From JACCTI01 sp051005695 (GTDB taxonomy: Bacteria; Verrucomicrobiota; Verrucomicrobiia; Chthoniobacterales; UBA10450), in the NCBI GenBank assembly GCA_051005695.1, contig JBPCJC010000054.1, forward strand, positions 44,895 to 108,894: a stretch of DNA of 64,000 nt, written 5' to 3'. The translations under genes were made by a program, and so were the position numbers. The notes below the pieces were generated by a model. That model did not search any database. It had not been told where the DNA came from and was given only the letters and a program-made list of their open reading frames with translations. The stretch's first letter is position 1. Each line of letters opens with the position of its first letter. Positions 52,955 to 61,623 of the stretch are shown here, piece by piece.

Positions 52955-54169
52955 TTAATCGGCGAAACGCTTCGGGGTCACGGACGCTCGCAACGAGACG
53001 CCGGCTTCCTGTAACAATTTAGCTAGCACCTTCCCGGCATCGAAAAATTCCCGCGCGATTTCGCAAGCAGCCTGAGAATGGCGACTAAAGTCCGCGTTGA
53101 CTTGCTCGAGAGCTGCCAGGATTTCGTCCATCGTGGTGAAAGCGAACAAGCCATCGCCCGTCGGGAGGAAGTTACTGAAACCAGTCTCCTGCGTGATCAC
53201 CGGCCGCCCAGCGGCCAAATAGCTCGCCGCGCGATCACTAAACCACCCGCTCTTCAAACGAACATTCTGGTCTTTGGCCACGGTCCATTCGCCGCGCGAG
53301 CCGATGATAAATTTCCGGTAAGCATCGGCGTCGCCCGAGAACTCGAGCGCGCGGCGTACTTTCCAGCCGCGCTCAACCAGCATCTCGCGATCAGCTTCTT
53401 CATAACTGCTAAGCGCGAGTTCGAATCCCTGCGACGTCCGGCGCGGCAGATCGACGAATTTCAGAAATTCGTGGTGCTTACTCCAGTGATAAATCTCACC
53501 CTCGAATTCCAGTTGCCTTTCGGGTTGGCGCCAATTGGCGATCGTCGTGAAAAGCTTACCCGGTGGCCTGGCTGATTGCCAAAGATCCAGCACCACCGGC
53601 TGCCGAGTTGGGTAAAACTGGAGCGGTGCCGGCGGGATCGGCACCCGGCAATCCGGCGCGCCCAAATTTTCGCCGAAAGTGAAATGTGCGGTGTGCTGCG
53701 CGAGGAAATTCGCGGTCGCTTCGAGATTATTATGAAGTTCGATCTCGGGCGCGACCGGATCGGTTTCCAGATATATGAACGCGCCGCCCGCCAGATGTTC
53801 CGGTCGCGGGATGGTGCCGCCGTGCAGGTTGATGACCGCCGACGCGTTAACCAGTGCGCGCTTGATCGCGGATTCACCGATGCCGAAATAGCGATCGCTG
53901 CCATGCCAGGCGTGATAGGACCAGCGCTGGCCTAAGTCGAAAGGCTGGAGAGTTCTCGCGATAAAGGCGGCTGCCTTTTCCGCGCCGTCGTGGTCGACCG
54001 CGTCGGTAAACATCGATGGCGCGATGCCGTGGTCCTCGGCGTAATAAACCTGGAAGCCCAGTCGTTGCAGACCGATGAGGTAATGGATCGTTTGCCAGAT
54101 CACGCCGCCGACCGGCATCATGGTCATGAGACCGAGCAGGACGATGATTGGATCGCGGCGGACGTTCAT
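52955..54169 (-). CDS. Glycosyltransferase-like protein (GT4-type C-half)
   Basis: 404 residues from ATG 54169 (MNVRRDPIIVLLGLMTMMPV). The first half has a glycine-rich nucleotide-binding-like start (GLMTMMPVGGVIWQTIHYL). The second half carries RRALEFSGDADAYRKFI and the loop SGWFSDRAASYLAAGRPVIT followed by Glu-Thr-Gly-Phe, the region where GT-B enzymes bind the sugar nucleotide. The exact family is uncertain. The reading frame continues upstream to 54283, but that part overlaps tRNA-Arg and is rejected. Directly upstream of the deacetylase gene; together they look like a small glycan-modifying operon. Confidence 0.72.
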   Translation of the reverse strand: MNVRRDPIIVLLGLMTMMPVGGVIWQTIHYLIGLQRLGFQVYYAEDHGIAPSMFTDAVDHDGAEKAAAFIARTLQPFDLGQRWSYHAWHGSDRYFGIGESAIKRALVNASAVINLHGGTIPRPEHLAGGAFIYLETDPVAPEIELHNNLEATANFLAQHTAHFTFGENLGAPDCRVPIPPAPLQFYPTRQPVVLDLWQSARPPGKLFTTIANWRQPERQLEFEGEIYHWSKHHEFLKFVDLPRRTSQGFELALSSYEEADREMLVERGWKVRRALEFSGDADAYRKFIIGSRGEWTVAKDQNVRLKSGWFSDRAASYLAAGRPVITQETGFSNFLPTGDGLFAFTTMDEILAALEQVNADFSRHSQAACEIAREFFDAGKVLAKLLQEAGVSLRASVTPKRFAD

Positions 54170-54252
54170 GAGGCTCGAGCGGAAGTGCGGAAGACTATGC
54201 GCGATCTGCGCGGGATGATAAAAGAAAAGCTTGCTCTCGTTAGACTGAATGC

Positions 54253-54326
54253 TGTGCCTGGAGGGATTCGAACCCCCAACCATCTGATCCGAAGTCAGAA
54301 GCTCTATCCGGTTGAGCTACAGGCAC
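54253..54326 (-). tRNA. tRNA-Arg (UCG)
   Basis: Cloverleaf on the minus strand from 54326 to 54253 (74 nt, discriminator A). The acceptor stem is GTGCCTG/CAGGCAC and the D stem GCTC/GAGC. The anticodon stem TCTGA/TCAGA encloses loop CTTCGGA with anticodon TCG, and the T arm is GGGGG-TTCGAAT-CCCTC. CCA is not encoded (GCA follows). Confidence 0.97.
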
Positions 54327-54400
54327 AGTGGCTTCGCGACGAGCAGGAAAGCCGGGTTCAACGCGCGTGCCATCCTCCCGGTGAAAAACGAGAATCGTGA

Positions 54401-54802
54401 ATGCCGGCGCGCTTTACCCGTCTATCGTTCCGCATGCATCGCCACGTCGCCTTCATCATTCTGAGCTTGCTGCTCTCCTTGCCCACGATTCTCTTCGCCC
54501 GTGATGCCCGCGAACAGGCGCGGATCGATTTCCTGCTCCACGGGGTGGAGAACGCCGCCGGCATTAAATTCATCCGCAACGGGTCCGAATTCGACGGCCC
54601 CGCCGCGGCCAAGCATTTGCGAATGAAGCTCAATTACGTCGGCGAACGTTTGAAGACCGCGGAAGATTTTGTGAAATATTGCGCCTCGGAATCTTCCCTC
54701 ACGCATCAGAAATACAAGGTCCGCCTGCCAGACGGACGAGTGCAGGATGCAGCCGGTTATTTCACCGATCAGCTGCGGAAGTTTGACGAAAAAAAGCCGT
54801 AG
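54401..54802 (+). CDS. DUF5329 (YfeK-like) exported protein
   Basis: 133 residues from ATG 54401; a start at ATG 54434 (MHRHVAFIILSLLLS) gives a cleaner signal peptide of about 22 residues and is equally likely. The mature part matches the small YfeK/DUF5329 family: IDFLLHGVENAAGIKFIRNG, then AAAKHLRMKLNYVG and DFVKYCASESS, ending in an amphipathic helix. Function unknown, envelope-located. It ends just before the start of the PLD lipoprotein gene. Confidence 0.75.
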   Translation: MPARFTRLSFRMHRHVAFIILSLLLSLPTILFARDAREQARIDFLLHGVENAAGIKFIRNGSEFDGPAAAKHLRMKLNYVGERLKTAEDFVKYCASESSLTHQKYKVRLPDGRVQDAAGYFTDQLRKFDEKKP

Positions 54803-54830
54803 TGGTCCGGCACTCGCTGGGAAGCCTGTG

Positions 54831-56111
54831 ATGCGACAACACCACCCCAGGCTCACCTGCCAGATTTTCGGCACTTCTGGAATCATCGCTCTCTCGCTCC
54901 TCAGCGGATGCGCCACTCAGGAAACGAGAGACCCGCAGCACGAGGTGAAGCCGCTGTATTCGGCCGCGTCACCTTCTTTCAAACAAGCGACCGGCTCATT
55001 GCTCGGATCCGGTTACGCGAGCGGAAACCAGATCGTCACCCTGGTTAATGGGCGCGAAATTTTTCCGGCAATGTTGCGCGCGATTCGTTCCGCGCGGCAA
55101 ACGATCGACTTCGAAACCTATATTTATTGGGACGGCGAGATCGCCAAAACGATGGCCGATGCGCTCGCGGAACGCGCCCGCGCCGGGGTTCGGGTGAATG
55201 CGATCCTCGATGCCCAGGGCACCGGCAAGATGGGCCGCGAAAATCTGGAGAAGCTTCGCGCCGCGGGCGTGCAGGTCGTGAAATATCATCCGTTGTCGTG
55301 GTGGGATCCGCGTCGCTACAACAACCGCAGCCATCGCAAGCTCATGATCGTCGACGGGAAAATCGGCTTCATCGGCGGAGTCGGAATCGCTAGCGAATGG
55401 GAAGGCAACGGCGACACGCCGGAGCATTGGCGGGATAATCATTACCAAGTGACTGGCCCGGTGGTGGCGCAGATTCAGGCAGCCTTCATGGATAATTGGC
55501 TGAAGACGGAAGGCACCGTCCTGCACGGCCCGGATTATTTTCCGCCGCTCGCGCCCACCGGCCCCTACACCGCGCAAGCTTTCCGGAGTTCGCCGCGCCA
55601 GGGCAACATGGATATCCACTTAATGTATTTGCTCGCGATCGCTTCCGCGCAAAAATCGTTGCTGATCGAGAACGCGTATTTCCTGCCCGACGAATTGATG
55701 CGCCGGGAATTAATTAACGCGGCCAAACGCGGCGCCAAAGTCGAGATCATCGTTCCCGGTAAACACATCGACCAGCAAATCGTCCGGATTGCGTCGCACA
55801 AACATTGGGCGGAGATGCTCCAAGCGGGGATTCGAATTTTTGAATACAAACCGGCGATGGATCATGTGAAGCTGATGATTGTCGACGGCGCGTTCGTGTC
55901 CGTCGGTTCGGGCAATTTCGATTTGCGCTCCCTGCGCCTGAATGATGAGGCAAACCTGAACGTTCTCAGTGAAAAATTTGCCACCGAGCAGGCGCGGCTC
56001 TTCTTCCGCGACCGGCAGCATTCGCGCGAATTCACCGCGGACAAAGAAGGCCACCTGGGCTTTCTCGATCCGCTCCGGCAAGGCGCGAGCATAGTCTCGC
56101 CAGTGCTCTGA
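54831..56111 (+). CDS. Phospholipase-D-superfamily lipoprotein (cardiolipin-synthase-like)
   Basis: 426 residues from ATG 54831. A lipoprotein signal ends in the lipobox LLSGC. Two HKD active sites are present: HRKLMIVDGKIGFIGG (about 169) and HVKLMIVDGAFVSVGSGN (about 345), both with the following Gly-Gly or Gly-Ser. Between them lie strings typical of cardiolipin synthase ClsA/ClsB such as YLLAIASAQKSLLIENAYF. A lipid-anchored PLD in the envelope could make or break phosphatidyl bonds; direction of the reaction is not predictable. An in-frame start at 54747 would put non-signal residues before the lipobox. Confidence 0.85.
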   Translation: MRQHHPRLTCQIFGTSGIIALSLLSGCATQETRDPQHEVKPLYSAASPSFKQATGSLLGSGYASGNQIVTLVNGREIFPAMLRAIRSARQTIDFETYIYWDGEIAKTMADALAERARAGVRVNAILDAQGTGKMGRENLEKLRAAGVQVVKYHPLSWWDPRRYNNRSHRKLMIVDGKIGFIGGVGIASEWEGNGDTPEHWRDNHYQVTGPVVAQIQAAFMDNWLKTEGTVLHGPDYFPPLAPTGPYTAQAFRSSPRQGNMDIHLMYLLAIASAQKSLLIENAYFLPDELMRRELINAAKRGAKVEIIVPGKHIDQQIVRIASHKHWAEMLQAGIRIFEYKPAMDHVKLMIVDGAFVSVGSGNFDLRSLRLNDEANLNVLSEKFATEQARLFFRDRQHSREFTADKEGHLGFLDPLRQGASIVSPVL

Positions 56112-56130
56112 TCCGGCGAAAATAATGATG

Positions 56131-56203
56131 GGTGGCCAACGGGACTCGAACCCGCAACAGCCAGAATCACAATCTGGAGCTCTACCATTGAGCTATGGCC
56201 ACC
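56131..56203 (-). tRNA. tRNA-His (GUG)
   Basis: Cloverleaf on the minus strand from 56203 to 56131 (73 nt). It has the extra 5' G at position -1 opposite discriminator C73, the identity mark of tRNA-His. The anticodon stem CCAGA/TCTGG encloses loop TTGTGAT with anticodon GTG; the T arm is GCGGG-TTCGAGT-CCCGT. Confidence 0.97.
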
Positions 56204-56337
56204 GACAGGTGCGACTGTAGTTTTGGGGTGCGCATTTGCAAAGGCAAACGCGCGTTTGGCACGCCGTCCGCTATCTCTTTGAGCAGAGGCAGCCGTTGCA
56301 ACTCCGCGGCTGTCGCTTATCGTCCGCTCTCCCACGA

Positions 56338-58464
56338 ATGAAGAAAATCGGTCTGATTCTGCTCGCCGTTTTTTCGCTTCTCGCGGCGCCGATTCAGCTC
56401 GCGGCCCAGGCCGATGATCCGAGCGAGGTCTTTTTGAAGGCCTACATGACGTCGCAGCAGGGCGATAAGCTGGAGCACGACAATCAACTTAAAGCTGCAC
56501 TCGCGAAGTTCCGTTTCGCCGGCAGTTTACTGGAAGAATTGCGCAAAACGCACGCCGACTGGCAGCCCGCGATCGTCGATTATCGCGCGCGCAAAATCGG
56601 CGAAAGCATTCTGCGGTTGCAGACAAAGATCGGCACGCAGGCGGATCTGGCCGCAACCGCCGAACCGGAAACCACTCCACTCCTTCCACGAAACGCCGGC
56701 CCCGCGGAACCGAGCGTAGAAGTAGGTGCGGGCACGCGCGGCACTGCGCGCATCCCTGTTCCCGCGCCACCCACCACCGCGCCGGTAGCCGCCGCTCCGC
56801 CGTCAGCCGTCGCGCCCGCGGCCTCCGCGCCCAGCGATGCGGCCATAAAAAAAGCCACCAAAGAGTTGCAGGATAAAGTCGATCAGCTTCAGGCCGATCT
56901 GCAGAAAACCCGTTCGCAATACAGCTCCGTGCAGAAGGAGAAAGAATCGCTCACCGGAAAATTGCAGGAGACAAATTCCAAGCTCGAGAAGGCGCAGACC
57001 GAATTGCAGAAAAGCAAAGGCGCGGAGAAAGCCGTTCACGATCAACTCGCGCAGGCGCAGGATTCGTTGAAGAAAATTCAATCGACCAGCGGCTCGAACG
57101 CTAAGGGCGCGGAAGCGCTCCGCGCGCAGATCGCGCAATTGCAAAAAGCGGTCGCCGACGCCGAGCAGGGTCGGGCAGCGGCCGAGAAAGAGAAGGACGC
57201 CGCGACCGCGAAGTTGAACGAATCCGGCGAACAGATGGCGGCTCTGACGAAAGAGCGCGACCAGTTAATCGCGGAAGCGTCCCAGAGCAAAGAAGCGCAG
57301 GAACGCGTGCAGTCGTTAGTCGCGGAAAATTCCGATTTGCAAAAGAAGCTGGCCGACGCCGAAAAGACGGTCCGCGAAATCACTGACGACAAACCGCAGA
57401 AGGAACAGGAAATCGCGGACGTGAAACGGCAGGTCGAGCAGTTGCACCAGCAGCTCGCGGCCAGCCAAAAACAGAATCACGATTTTGAGGTCACGGTGAG
57501 CGATTTGCGTTCGCAGCTCGAGCAGACCAACGCCGAACTGGCGAAGGCCAAAACCACCGGCGCCAATCCCGAGGAGACCGCGCGCCTGACCAAAGAAAAC
57601 GAAATGCTGCGCGCGATCGTGATGCGCGAACGCCAGGAAGAAGCGCGCCGGGAAGGCGCGAAGAAATTGATGCTCGCCGAGTTCGACAAGCTCCAGATCA
57701 AATCGGAAACACTGAACCAACAGATCGAGCTGCTCGCGCAACCGGTCACGAAGCTGACCGCGGAAGAGCTGTCACTTTTGCGCGAACCGGTCGTTTCCAC
57801 TTCGGACACGAATCCCGGCGGCGTGACCGCGAGTTTCGCCCTCCCGAACCAAGGCGCGAACGCCAACGGCGCGGGGCCGAATGTTGAGACCACCTTCAAA
57901 CCGGCCGTGCCCGAGGAGTTGATTCCGCTGGCCCGCGAGGCCAAGGAAAATTTCGATGCCGGGAAGTTTCGCGCCTCGGAGAAACAGTACGACGAGATCC
58001 TGACCAAGAGCCCGAACAACCTCTACGCAATTTCCAATCTTGGCGCGGTATACTTCCGCACCGGTCGGCTGAAAGCCGCCGAGCTGACCTTGAAAAAAGC
58101 GGTCACCCTCGCGCCGAAAGATGAATTCTCCCGGCGTACTCTCGGGATCGTTTACTATCGGCAGGCGAAGTACGACGACGCGGTCACAGAGTTAACCAAA
58201 GCGCTCGCGATTAATCCGAAGAGCTACATCGCGCATAACTATCTCGGCATTACCGCGAGCGAGAAAGGCTGGCAGGAAGCCGCCGAGAAGGAAATGCTGG
58301 AAGCGATCGCGGCCAATCCCAACTACGTCGACGCGCACTACAATCTCGCGGTCATCTACGCGACCAATAAACCGCCCGCGAAAGAACTGGCGAAGCGGCA
58401 TTACACGAAAGCGATGGAGCTAGGCGCGGAAGCGAATCCATCGCTAGAGAAGCTGATTCACTAG
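56338..58464 (+). CDS. Exported coiled-coil and TPR protein
   Basis: 708 residues from ATG 56338. Signal peptide about 1-24 (LILLAVFSLLAAPIQLAAQA). Then a domain of about 90 residues, a Pro/Ala linker (about 140-165), a long heptad-rich coiled coil (about 175-480) rich in Glu/Lys/Gln, and four or so TPR repeats (about 530-705: FRASEKQYDEILTKSPNNL, AVYFRTGRLKAAELTLKKA and so on). A periplasmic scaffold is likely; partners unknown. The longer frame from 56236 adds residues that overlap nothing but have no signal character. Confidence 0.82.
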   Translation: MKKIGLILLAVFSLLAAPIQLAAQADDPSEVFLKAYMTSQQGDKLEHDNQLKAALAKFRFAGSLLEELRKTHADWQPAIVDYRARKIGESILRLQTKIGTQADLAATAEPETTPLLPRNAGPAEPSVEVGAGTRGTARIPVPAPPTTAPVAAAPPSAVAPAASAPSDAAIKKATKELQDKVDQLQADLQKTRSQYSSVQKEKESLTGKLQETNSKLEKAQTELQKSKGAEKAVHDQLAQAQDSLKKIQSTSGSNAKGAEALRAQIAQLQKAVADAEQGRAAAEKEKDAATAKLNESGEQMAALTKERDQLIAEASQSKEAQERVQSLVAENSDLQKKLADAEKTVREITDDKPQKEQEIADVKRQVEQLHQQLAASQKQNHDFEVTVSDLRSQLEQTNAELAKAKTTGANPEETARLTKENEMLRAIVMRERQEEARREGAKKLMLAEFDKLQIKSETLNQQIELLAQPVTKLTAEELSLLREPVVSTSDTNPGGVTASFALPNQGANANGAGPNVETTFKPAVPEELIPLAREAKENFDAGKFRASEKQYDEILTKSPNNLYAISNLGAVYFRTGRLKAAELTLKKAVTLAPKDEFSRRTLGIVYYRQAKYDDAVTELTKALAINPKSYIAHNYLGITASEKGWQEAAEKEMLEAIAANPNYVDAHYNLAVIYATNKPPAKELAKRHYTKAMELGAEANPSLEKLIH

Positions 58465-58492
58465 CCGATTGTTCGCGGCTAATTTTCAGCAC

Positions 58493-59203
58493 GTGCCGAG
58501 ACCCTTCCTGATCGCGGAGTGGCGGCATCTGGCGATGTTGAATTATGTCGTCGATCCGTCGCTGCTCGCGCCGCTCGTGCCCGCCGGGACTGAGCTCGAT
58601 TCCTTCGAAGGCGAAACCTTCGTCAGCGTCGTCGGCTTCATGTTCCTTAACACCCGCGTGCTCGGTTTCCCGGTTCCGTTGCATCGGAATTTCGAAGAAG
58701 TGAACCTGCGCTTCTATGTCCGCCGTCGCTCGCCGGCAGGCTGGCGGCGCGGCGTCGTCTTCATCCGCGAGTTGGTGCCGCGGCGCGCCATCGCCCTGAT
58801 TGCGCGGACCTTTTACGGCGAACCCTATACCGCTTTGCCCATGCGCCACGCCGTTACCGAAAGCGCGGCCGCGTTATCCGTCTCCTATCAATGGCGCCGC
58901 GCTGGAACATGGGAAACACTAGCCATGACTGCGACCGAAGCCCCGCGCCACTCTGCGCCCGGCTCGCACGAAGAATTCATCACGGAACATTACTGGGGCT
59001 ACACGCGCCACCGTGCTAGGACGAGCGAATACCAGGTCGAGCATCCGCGCTCGCGCTTCCGCTCAGCCACCGCTTGGGAATTCACCGCCGACGTAGCCAC
59101 GCTCTACGGTCCGCACTTCGTCGAGACGCTATCCGCACCCGCAGCCTCCGCTTTCATCGCCGAAGGCTCGCTCGTAGAAGTGCAGCCACACACTCGTCAT
59201 TAG
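58493..59203 (+). CDS. DUF2071 (YqjF-like) protein
   Basis: 236 residues if GTG 58493 is used (VPRPFLIAEWRHLAML), the position where family members usually start. A TTG at 58469 would add eight residues. Core strings: LNYVVDPSLLAPLVPAGTELD, VGFMFLNTRVLG, and FYVRRRSPAGWRRGVVFIRE, ending LVEVQPHTRH. DUF2071 is an uncharacterised acetoacetate-decarboxylase-like fold. No partner genes are apparent. Confidence 0.78.
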   Translation: MPRPFLIAEWRHLAMLNYVVDPSLLAPLVPAGTELDSFEGETFVSVVGFMFLNTRVLGFPVPLHRNFEEVNLRFYVRRRSPAGWRRGVVFIRELVPRRAIALIARTFYGEPYTALPMRHAVTESAAALSVSYQWRRAGTWETLAMTATEAPRHSAPGSHEEFITEHYWGYTRHRARTSEYQVEHPRSRFRSATAWEFTADVATLYGPHFVETLSAPAASAFIAEGSLVEVQPHTRH

Positions 59204-59283
59204 AAAACGCGGAGCGGCCGGCGGTTCGCTGTCGCGCGGTCGGGCTACTCAATCTGTGCGATCGCTCCGATTACGACGGCGCT

Positions 59284-60030
59284 TCAATGTAATTTAAACG
59301 TAATCGGGATTCGCATCACACGAATGGAATGGGGCTTCGCCTTCCATTCTTTCAGCCCATTGATCGCATCGTGATCGAGGATGCGGCTGCCGCTACTTTG
59401 CACAATGTCGATCGCTTTGAGCCGACCGGTTTCGTAGTCGAAGCGCAGTTCGAACAGGCCGGTGCCGCTGGCTTTGGTCCGCCGCGCATCGTATGAGTAC
59501 TCCGGCCTTACGGCATAGCGCAGCACCTGCGCCGCCTCTTCCACCGTGAACAGCTTCGGCACCTCGCCCCCGCCCGAGACAAGGTCTGCCGGAAGCTGTG
59601 CCCGTCGTCGGGTGCGTGCACTGCCTGCCTCTCGGACGACGAACGAATCACGGTTCGCGGACTCGATTCTGTCGCGGTAGACGCGACCAGTCACCGCTGA
59701 CAAGTTCGAAGCCGCGATCTTCGAGACCAGAAATCCACCTTGGACATTCCAAGTGCCGGACGCCTTGACCAGCAACTTCGCGGGCGCGCTGCCTTCCTGC
59801 ACGGCCGCGAAATGCTTGAAGGTGCCGTCGCCAGCATAGGTCTCGTAGGCGAATCGCGCCGCGGAATTGGCCGGTGGGAGATCGACCTTCCAAGTTCCAA
59901 CGATCCATTTCGTCAACTCGGCGTCAGGCGGTAAAGCAGTAAGGTCCGCACCGGCCGCGTCTGCAGTAGTAGTGAACGAAGAGGAAATCACGATCGCAAT
60001 AACAAGGAACGGCTTCACGGCTATCAGCAT
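59284..60030 (-). CDS. Exported TonB-C-terminal-domain protein
   Basis: 248 residues from ATG 60030, which begins a signal peptide (LIAVKPFLVIAIVISSSF); a longer frame reaches 60111. The middle (about 30-150) is a beta-rich domain of unknown family (KWIVGTWKVDLPP). The last 80 residues resemble a TonB C-terminal domain: AVRPEYSYDARRTKASGTGLFELRF-type pattern, DYETGRLKAIDIVQSSG, LDHDAINGLKEWKAKP. It has no proline-rich spanning region, so it is not a canonical TonB. It borders the cassette array. Confidence 0.72.
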   Translation of the reverse strand: MLIAVKPFLVIAIVISSSFTTTADAAGADLTALPPDAELTKWIVGTWKVDLPPANSAARFAYETYAGDGTFKHFAAVQEGSAPAKLLVKASGTWNVQGGFLVSKIAASNLSAVTGRVYRDRIESANRDSFVVREAGSARTRRRAQLPADLVSGGGEVPKLFTVEEAAQVLRYAVRPEYSYDARRTKASGTGLFELRFDYETGRLKAIDIVQSSGSRILDHDAINGLKEWKAKPHSIRVMRIPITFKLH

Positions 60031-60139
60031 CGCATCGCTTGCTGCGTTTGCACCAGCGACGGCGCCGGACAATGCGAACATCACCTGATGAGAATGCCAA
60101 GCCTTCGCCAATACAAGTCAACGGGCTGAACCTCCAACG

Positions 60140-60174
60140 TTCAGGCGTATTTATTCGGCCTAATCCATGTATTG
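60140..60174. repeat. Flanking repeat copy 1 of the cassette region
   Basis: 35 bp matching 62096-62130 in about 30 positions; the core TTATTCGG-CTAATCCA-GTATTG is shared. The two copies lie outside the attC-like elements at either side of the array and have the same orientation. Confidence 0.7.
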
Positions 60175-60262
60175 TGCTGTCGCCGGCAGCTTCCAGACGA
60201 GCAATCTCTGCAAGCAGGACCGTAATCTGGTCGATGAGCCGCAGAAAGTAATCTTGACGCAT
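60174..60262 (-). pseudogene. Truncated cassette gene (start of a DUF6483-like protein)
   Basis: From ATG 60262 the first 30 codons read MRQDYFLRLIDQITVLLAEI, like the start of small proteins of the DUF6483 type. The likeness stops at the flanking repeat (60140-60174), after which the frame is unrelated. The start lies 14 bases from the attC-like core at 60276, the normal gene-to-site distance in a cassette. Read as the remnant of a fourth cassette gene. Confidence 0.4.
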
Positions 60263-60275
60263 GATAGCGGACTAA

Positions 60276-60374
60276 GTCTAACGAGAACAAGATAAGGGTC
60301 GCGTGAGCTACAAGCGATGTTCGCATGCTCTCAAATCTAGGCATTACGACGGTCCGCGGTTCGGCTGGTTAGAT
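60276..60374 (-). repeat. attC-like element A
   Basis: 99 bp that begin GTCTAACGAG (fits RYYYAAC) and end GGTTAGAT (fits GTTRRRY). Lies directly after the TonB-like gene on the minus strand and before the truncated gene. Inner arms are partly complementary but differ from elements B and C, which is normal between cassettes. Confidence 0.6.
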
Positions 60375-60382
60375 TCCGTTAT

Positions 60383-60733
60383 TCACGACCCCATCCTGTA
60401 ATGGATCGGCGAACGGAATGCTCGCAGAACACCCGGCCTAAACCGCCACTGCCTAAAGGCCGCGAGAGCGGCATCATCGAGGAGTTTGTGTCCCGTGCTC
60501 TTGAACATCCACACCGACGTCACACGGCCAGTTTGGAAATCTACCTTCGCCTCAATCATGCCATCGCCCTCCTCATGACGAAGACGAGCCGCTAACGGAT
60601 ATTCTGGCTGAACGATTTTGGTAGCGACCGTCGGGGCCCAGAACTGCTTTGGCCCAGAACCAGCCGCCAATGAAAAATTGAATGAGCCGAATAGGATCAA
60701 CGTCAGCGCGAATCGTGATGTGAGAAGTCTCAT
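60383..60733 (-). CDS. Small exported TonB-C-terminal-domain protein, cassette gene
   Basis: 116 residues from ATG 60733, two bases beyond the attC-like core of element B. Signal peptide about 1-23 (FALTLILFGSFNFSLA). The rest is a compact TonB C-terminal-like domain: KIVQPEYPLAARLRHEEGDG, KVDFQTGRVTSVWMFKSTGH and DAALAAFRQWRFRPG. The stop lies a few bases before element A. Its placement between two attC-like elements makes it a gene-cassette gene. Confidence 0.72.
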   Translation of the reverse strand: MRLLTSRFALTLILFGSFNFSLAAGSGPKQFWAPTVATKIVQPEYPLAARLRHEEGDGMIEAKVDFQTGRVTSVWMFKSTGHKLLDDAALAAFRQWRFRPGVLRAFRSPIHYRMGS

Positions 60734-60735
60734 GA

Positions 60736-60859
60736 ATCTAACGAGAAAAGAGATCAGCCTTTGCTGGCGAGAACGCCCGTAGCGGCGGGTTGTGAGTGTG
60801 GAGTCACGGAAAACCAGAGCGTACGCCGGCCAGCGGTTGGCTGCATCGCCTGGTTAGGC
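60736..60859 (-). repeat. attC-like element B
   Basis: 124 bp from ATCTAACGAG (RYYYAAC) to GGTTAGGC (GTTRRRY). It shares CCGGCCAGCGGTTGGCTGCA and the end sequence with element C. Imperfect self-complementary arms surround the centre. ORFs inside it that read MQPTAGRRT are artefacts of the element. Confidence 0.7.
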
Positions 60860-60889
60860 CTTTGGGTAGTATCTTCCGAATCCATGGCC

Positions 60890-61609
60890 CTAGTGCGCCG
60901 CTTTGTGTGCCTGGAGCGCAAGGGCAACGAGACCGACACCGTCAACCAGGATATGTGCGAGAATGTTGGCCCAAAGATCGCGTCGCCACAGATATAGACC
61001 AACGAGAACCACCGACACCGCAGCGATCGGAACGAGCTGTATCCAGTCAAAATGAAGCGCGTGAATCACTATGAAGACGGTCGTCGCGAGGAATGCTGAA
61101 ACCCAGCGCGAGCCGGTGAGGACGGTGAGTTGCTCGATGGCCAGACCGCGAAACAGAATTTCCTCGACCACGCCCGCACGCACGGCGAGGCACAAGGCAT
61201 AAGCGACAGAGCCGTGCACGAGTGCAGCGGCCTGCGCCTCCGCGTGCTCTGCGCGGTGCAACAGTCCGTAGACAAGGTAAGCCGCAAGCGCACCGGCCCC
61301 GGCCATCGCCACCGCACCAGCAACCGCGAACCCCAAGCTGGCAAAGCGAAATCTGCGCAAACCGATGCTTGCAAGCGTCCTCCGCTCCCCGAAGAAGGCG
61401 ACTGCGAGAACGATCGCGGCGTAGAGCCAGATCGCTCCTTCAGTGACAACGCGCGCAGCGATTTCCCCGATCCTCGGGACAAGATTGTGAACGGATGCCT
61501 GCACGGGTACGGAAACCAGCGGATAGACCAGGATCAATCCGAGACAAACCAAGATGGCTCCTCGGTGCACTGACCTCGCGCAATGATTCATCTGTGAAAG
61601 CGGGCTCAT
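60890..61609 (-). CDS. CPBP-family intramembrane protease, cassette gene
   Basis: 239 residues with six or seven hydrophobic segments. The CPBP (Abi, type II CAAX-protease) motifs are EEILFRG at 149-155 and FIVIH at 179-183, with a further His in NILAHILVDGVG near the end. CPBP proteases act on prenylated or membrane proteins, and in bacteria are linked to bacteriocin self-immunity or stress. Start 61609 lies 14 bases after the core of element C and the stop 27 bases before element B, the standard cassette layout. Confidence 0.86.
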   Translation of the reverse strand: MSPLSQMNHCARSVHRGAILVCLGLILVYPLVSVPVQASVHNLVPRIGEIAARVVTEGAIWLYAAIVLAVAFFGERRTLASIGLRRFRFASLGFAVAGAVAMAGAGALAAYLVYGLLHRAEHAEAQAAALVHGSVAYALCLAVRAGVVEEILFRGLAIEQLTVLTGSRWVSAFLATTVFIVIHALHFDWIQLVPIAAVSVVLVGLYLWRRDLWANILAHILVDGVGLVALALQAHKAAH

Positions 61610-61623
61610 ACGGTGTTATTGCG

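Noticed and set aside
54253..56203. Integrated element using tRNA-Arg or tRNA-His as attachment site
   Set aside because: No integrase, no repeated tRNA 3' end and no phage genes nearby.
60754..61050. Minus-strand ORF ending with MQPTAGRRTLWF-type sequence
   Set aside because: This is read-through of attC-like element B. Such MQPTAGRRT strings are familiar false proteins from repeated elements.
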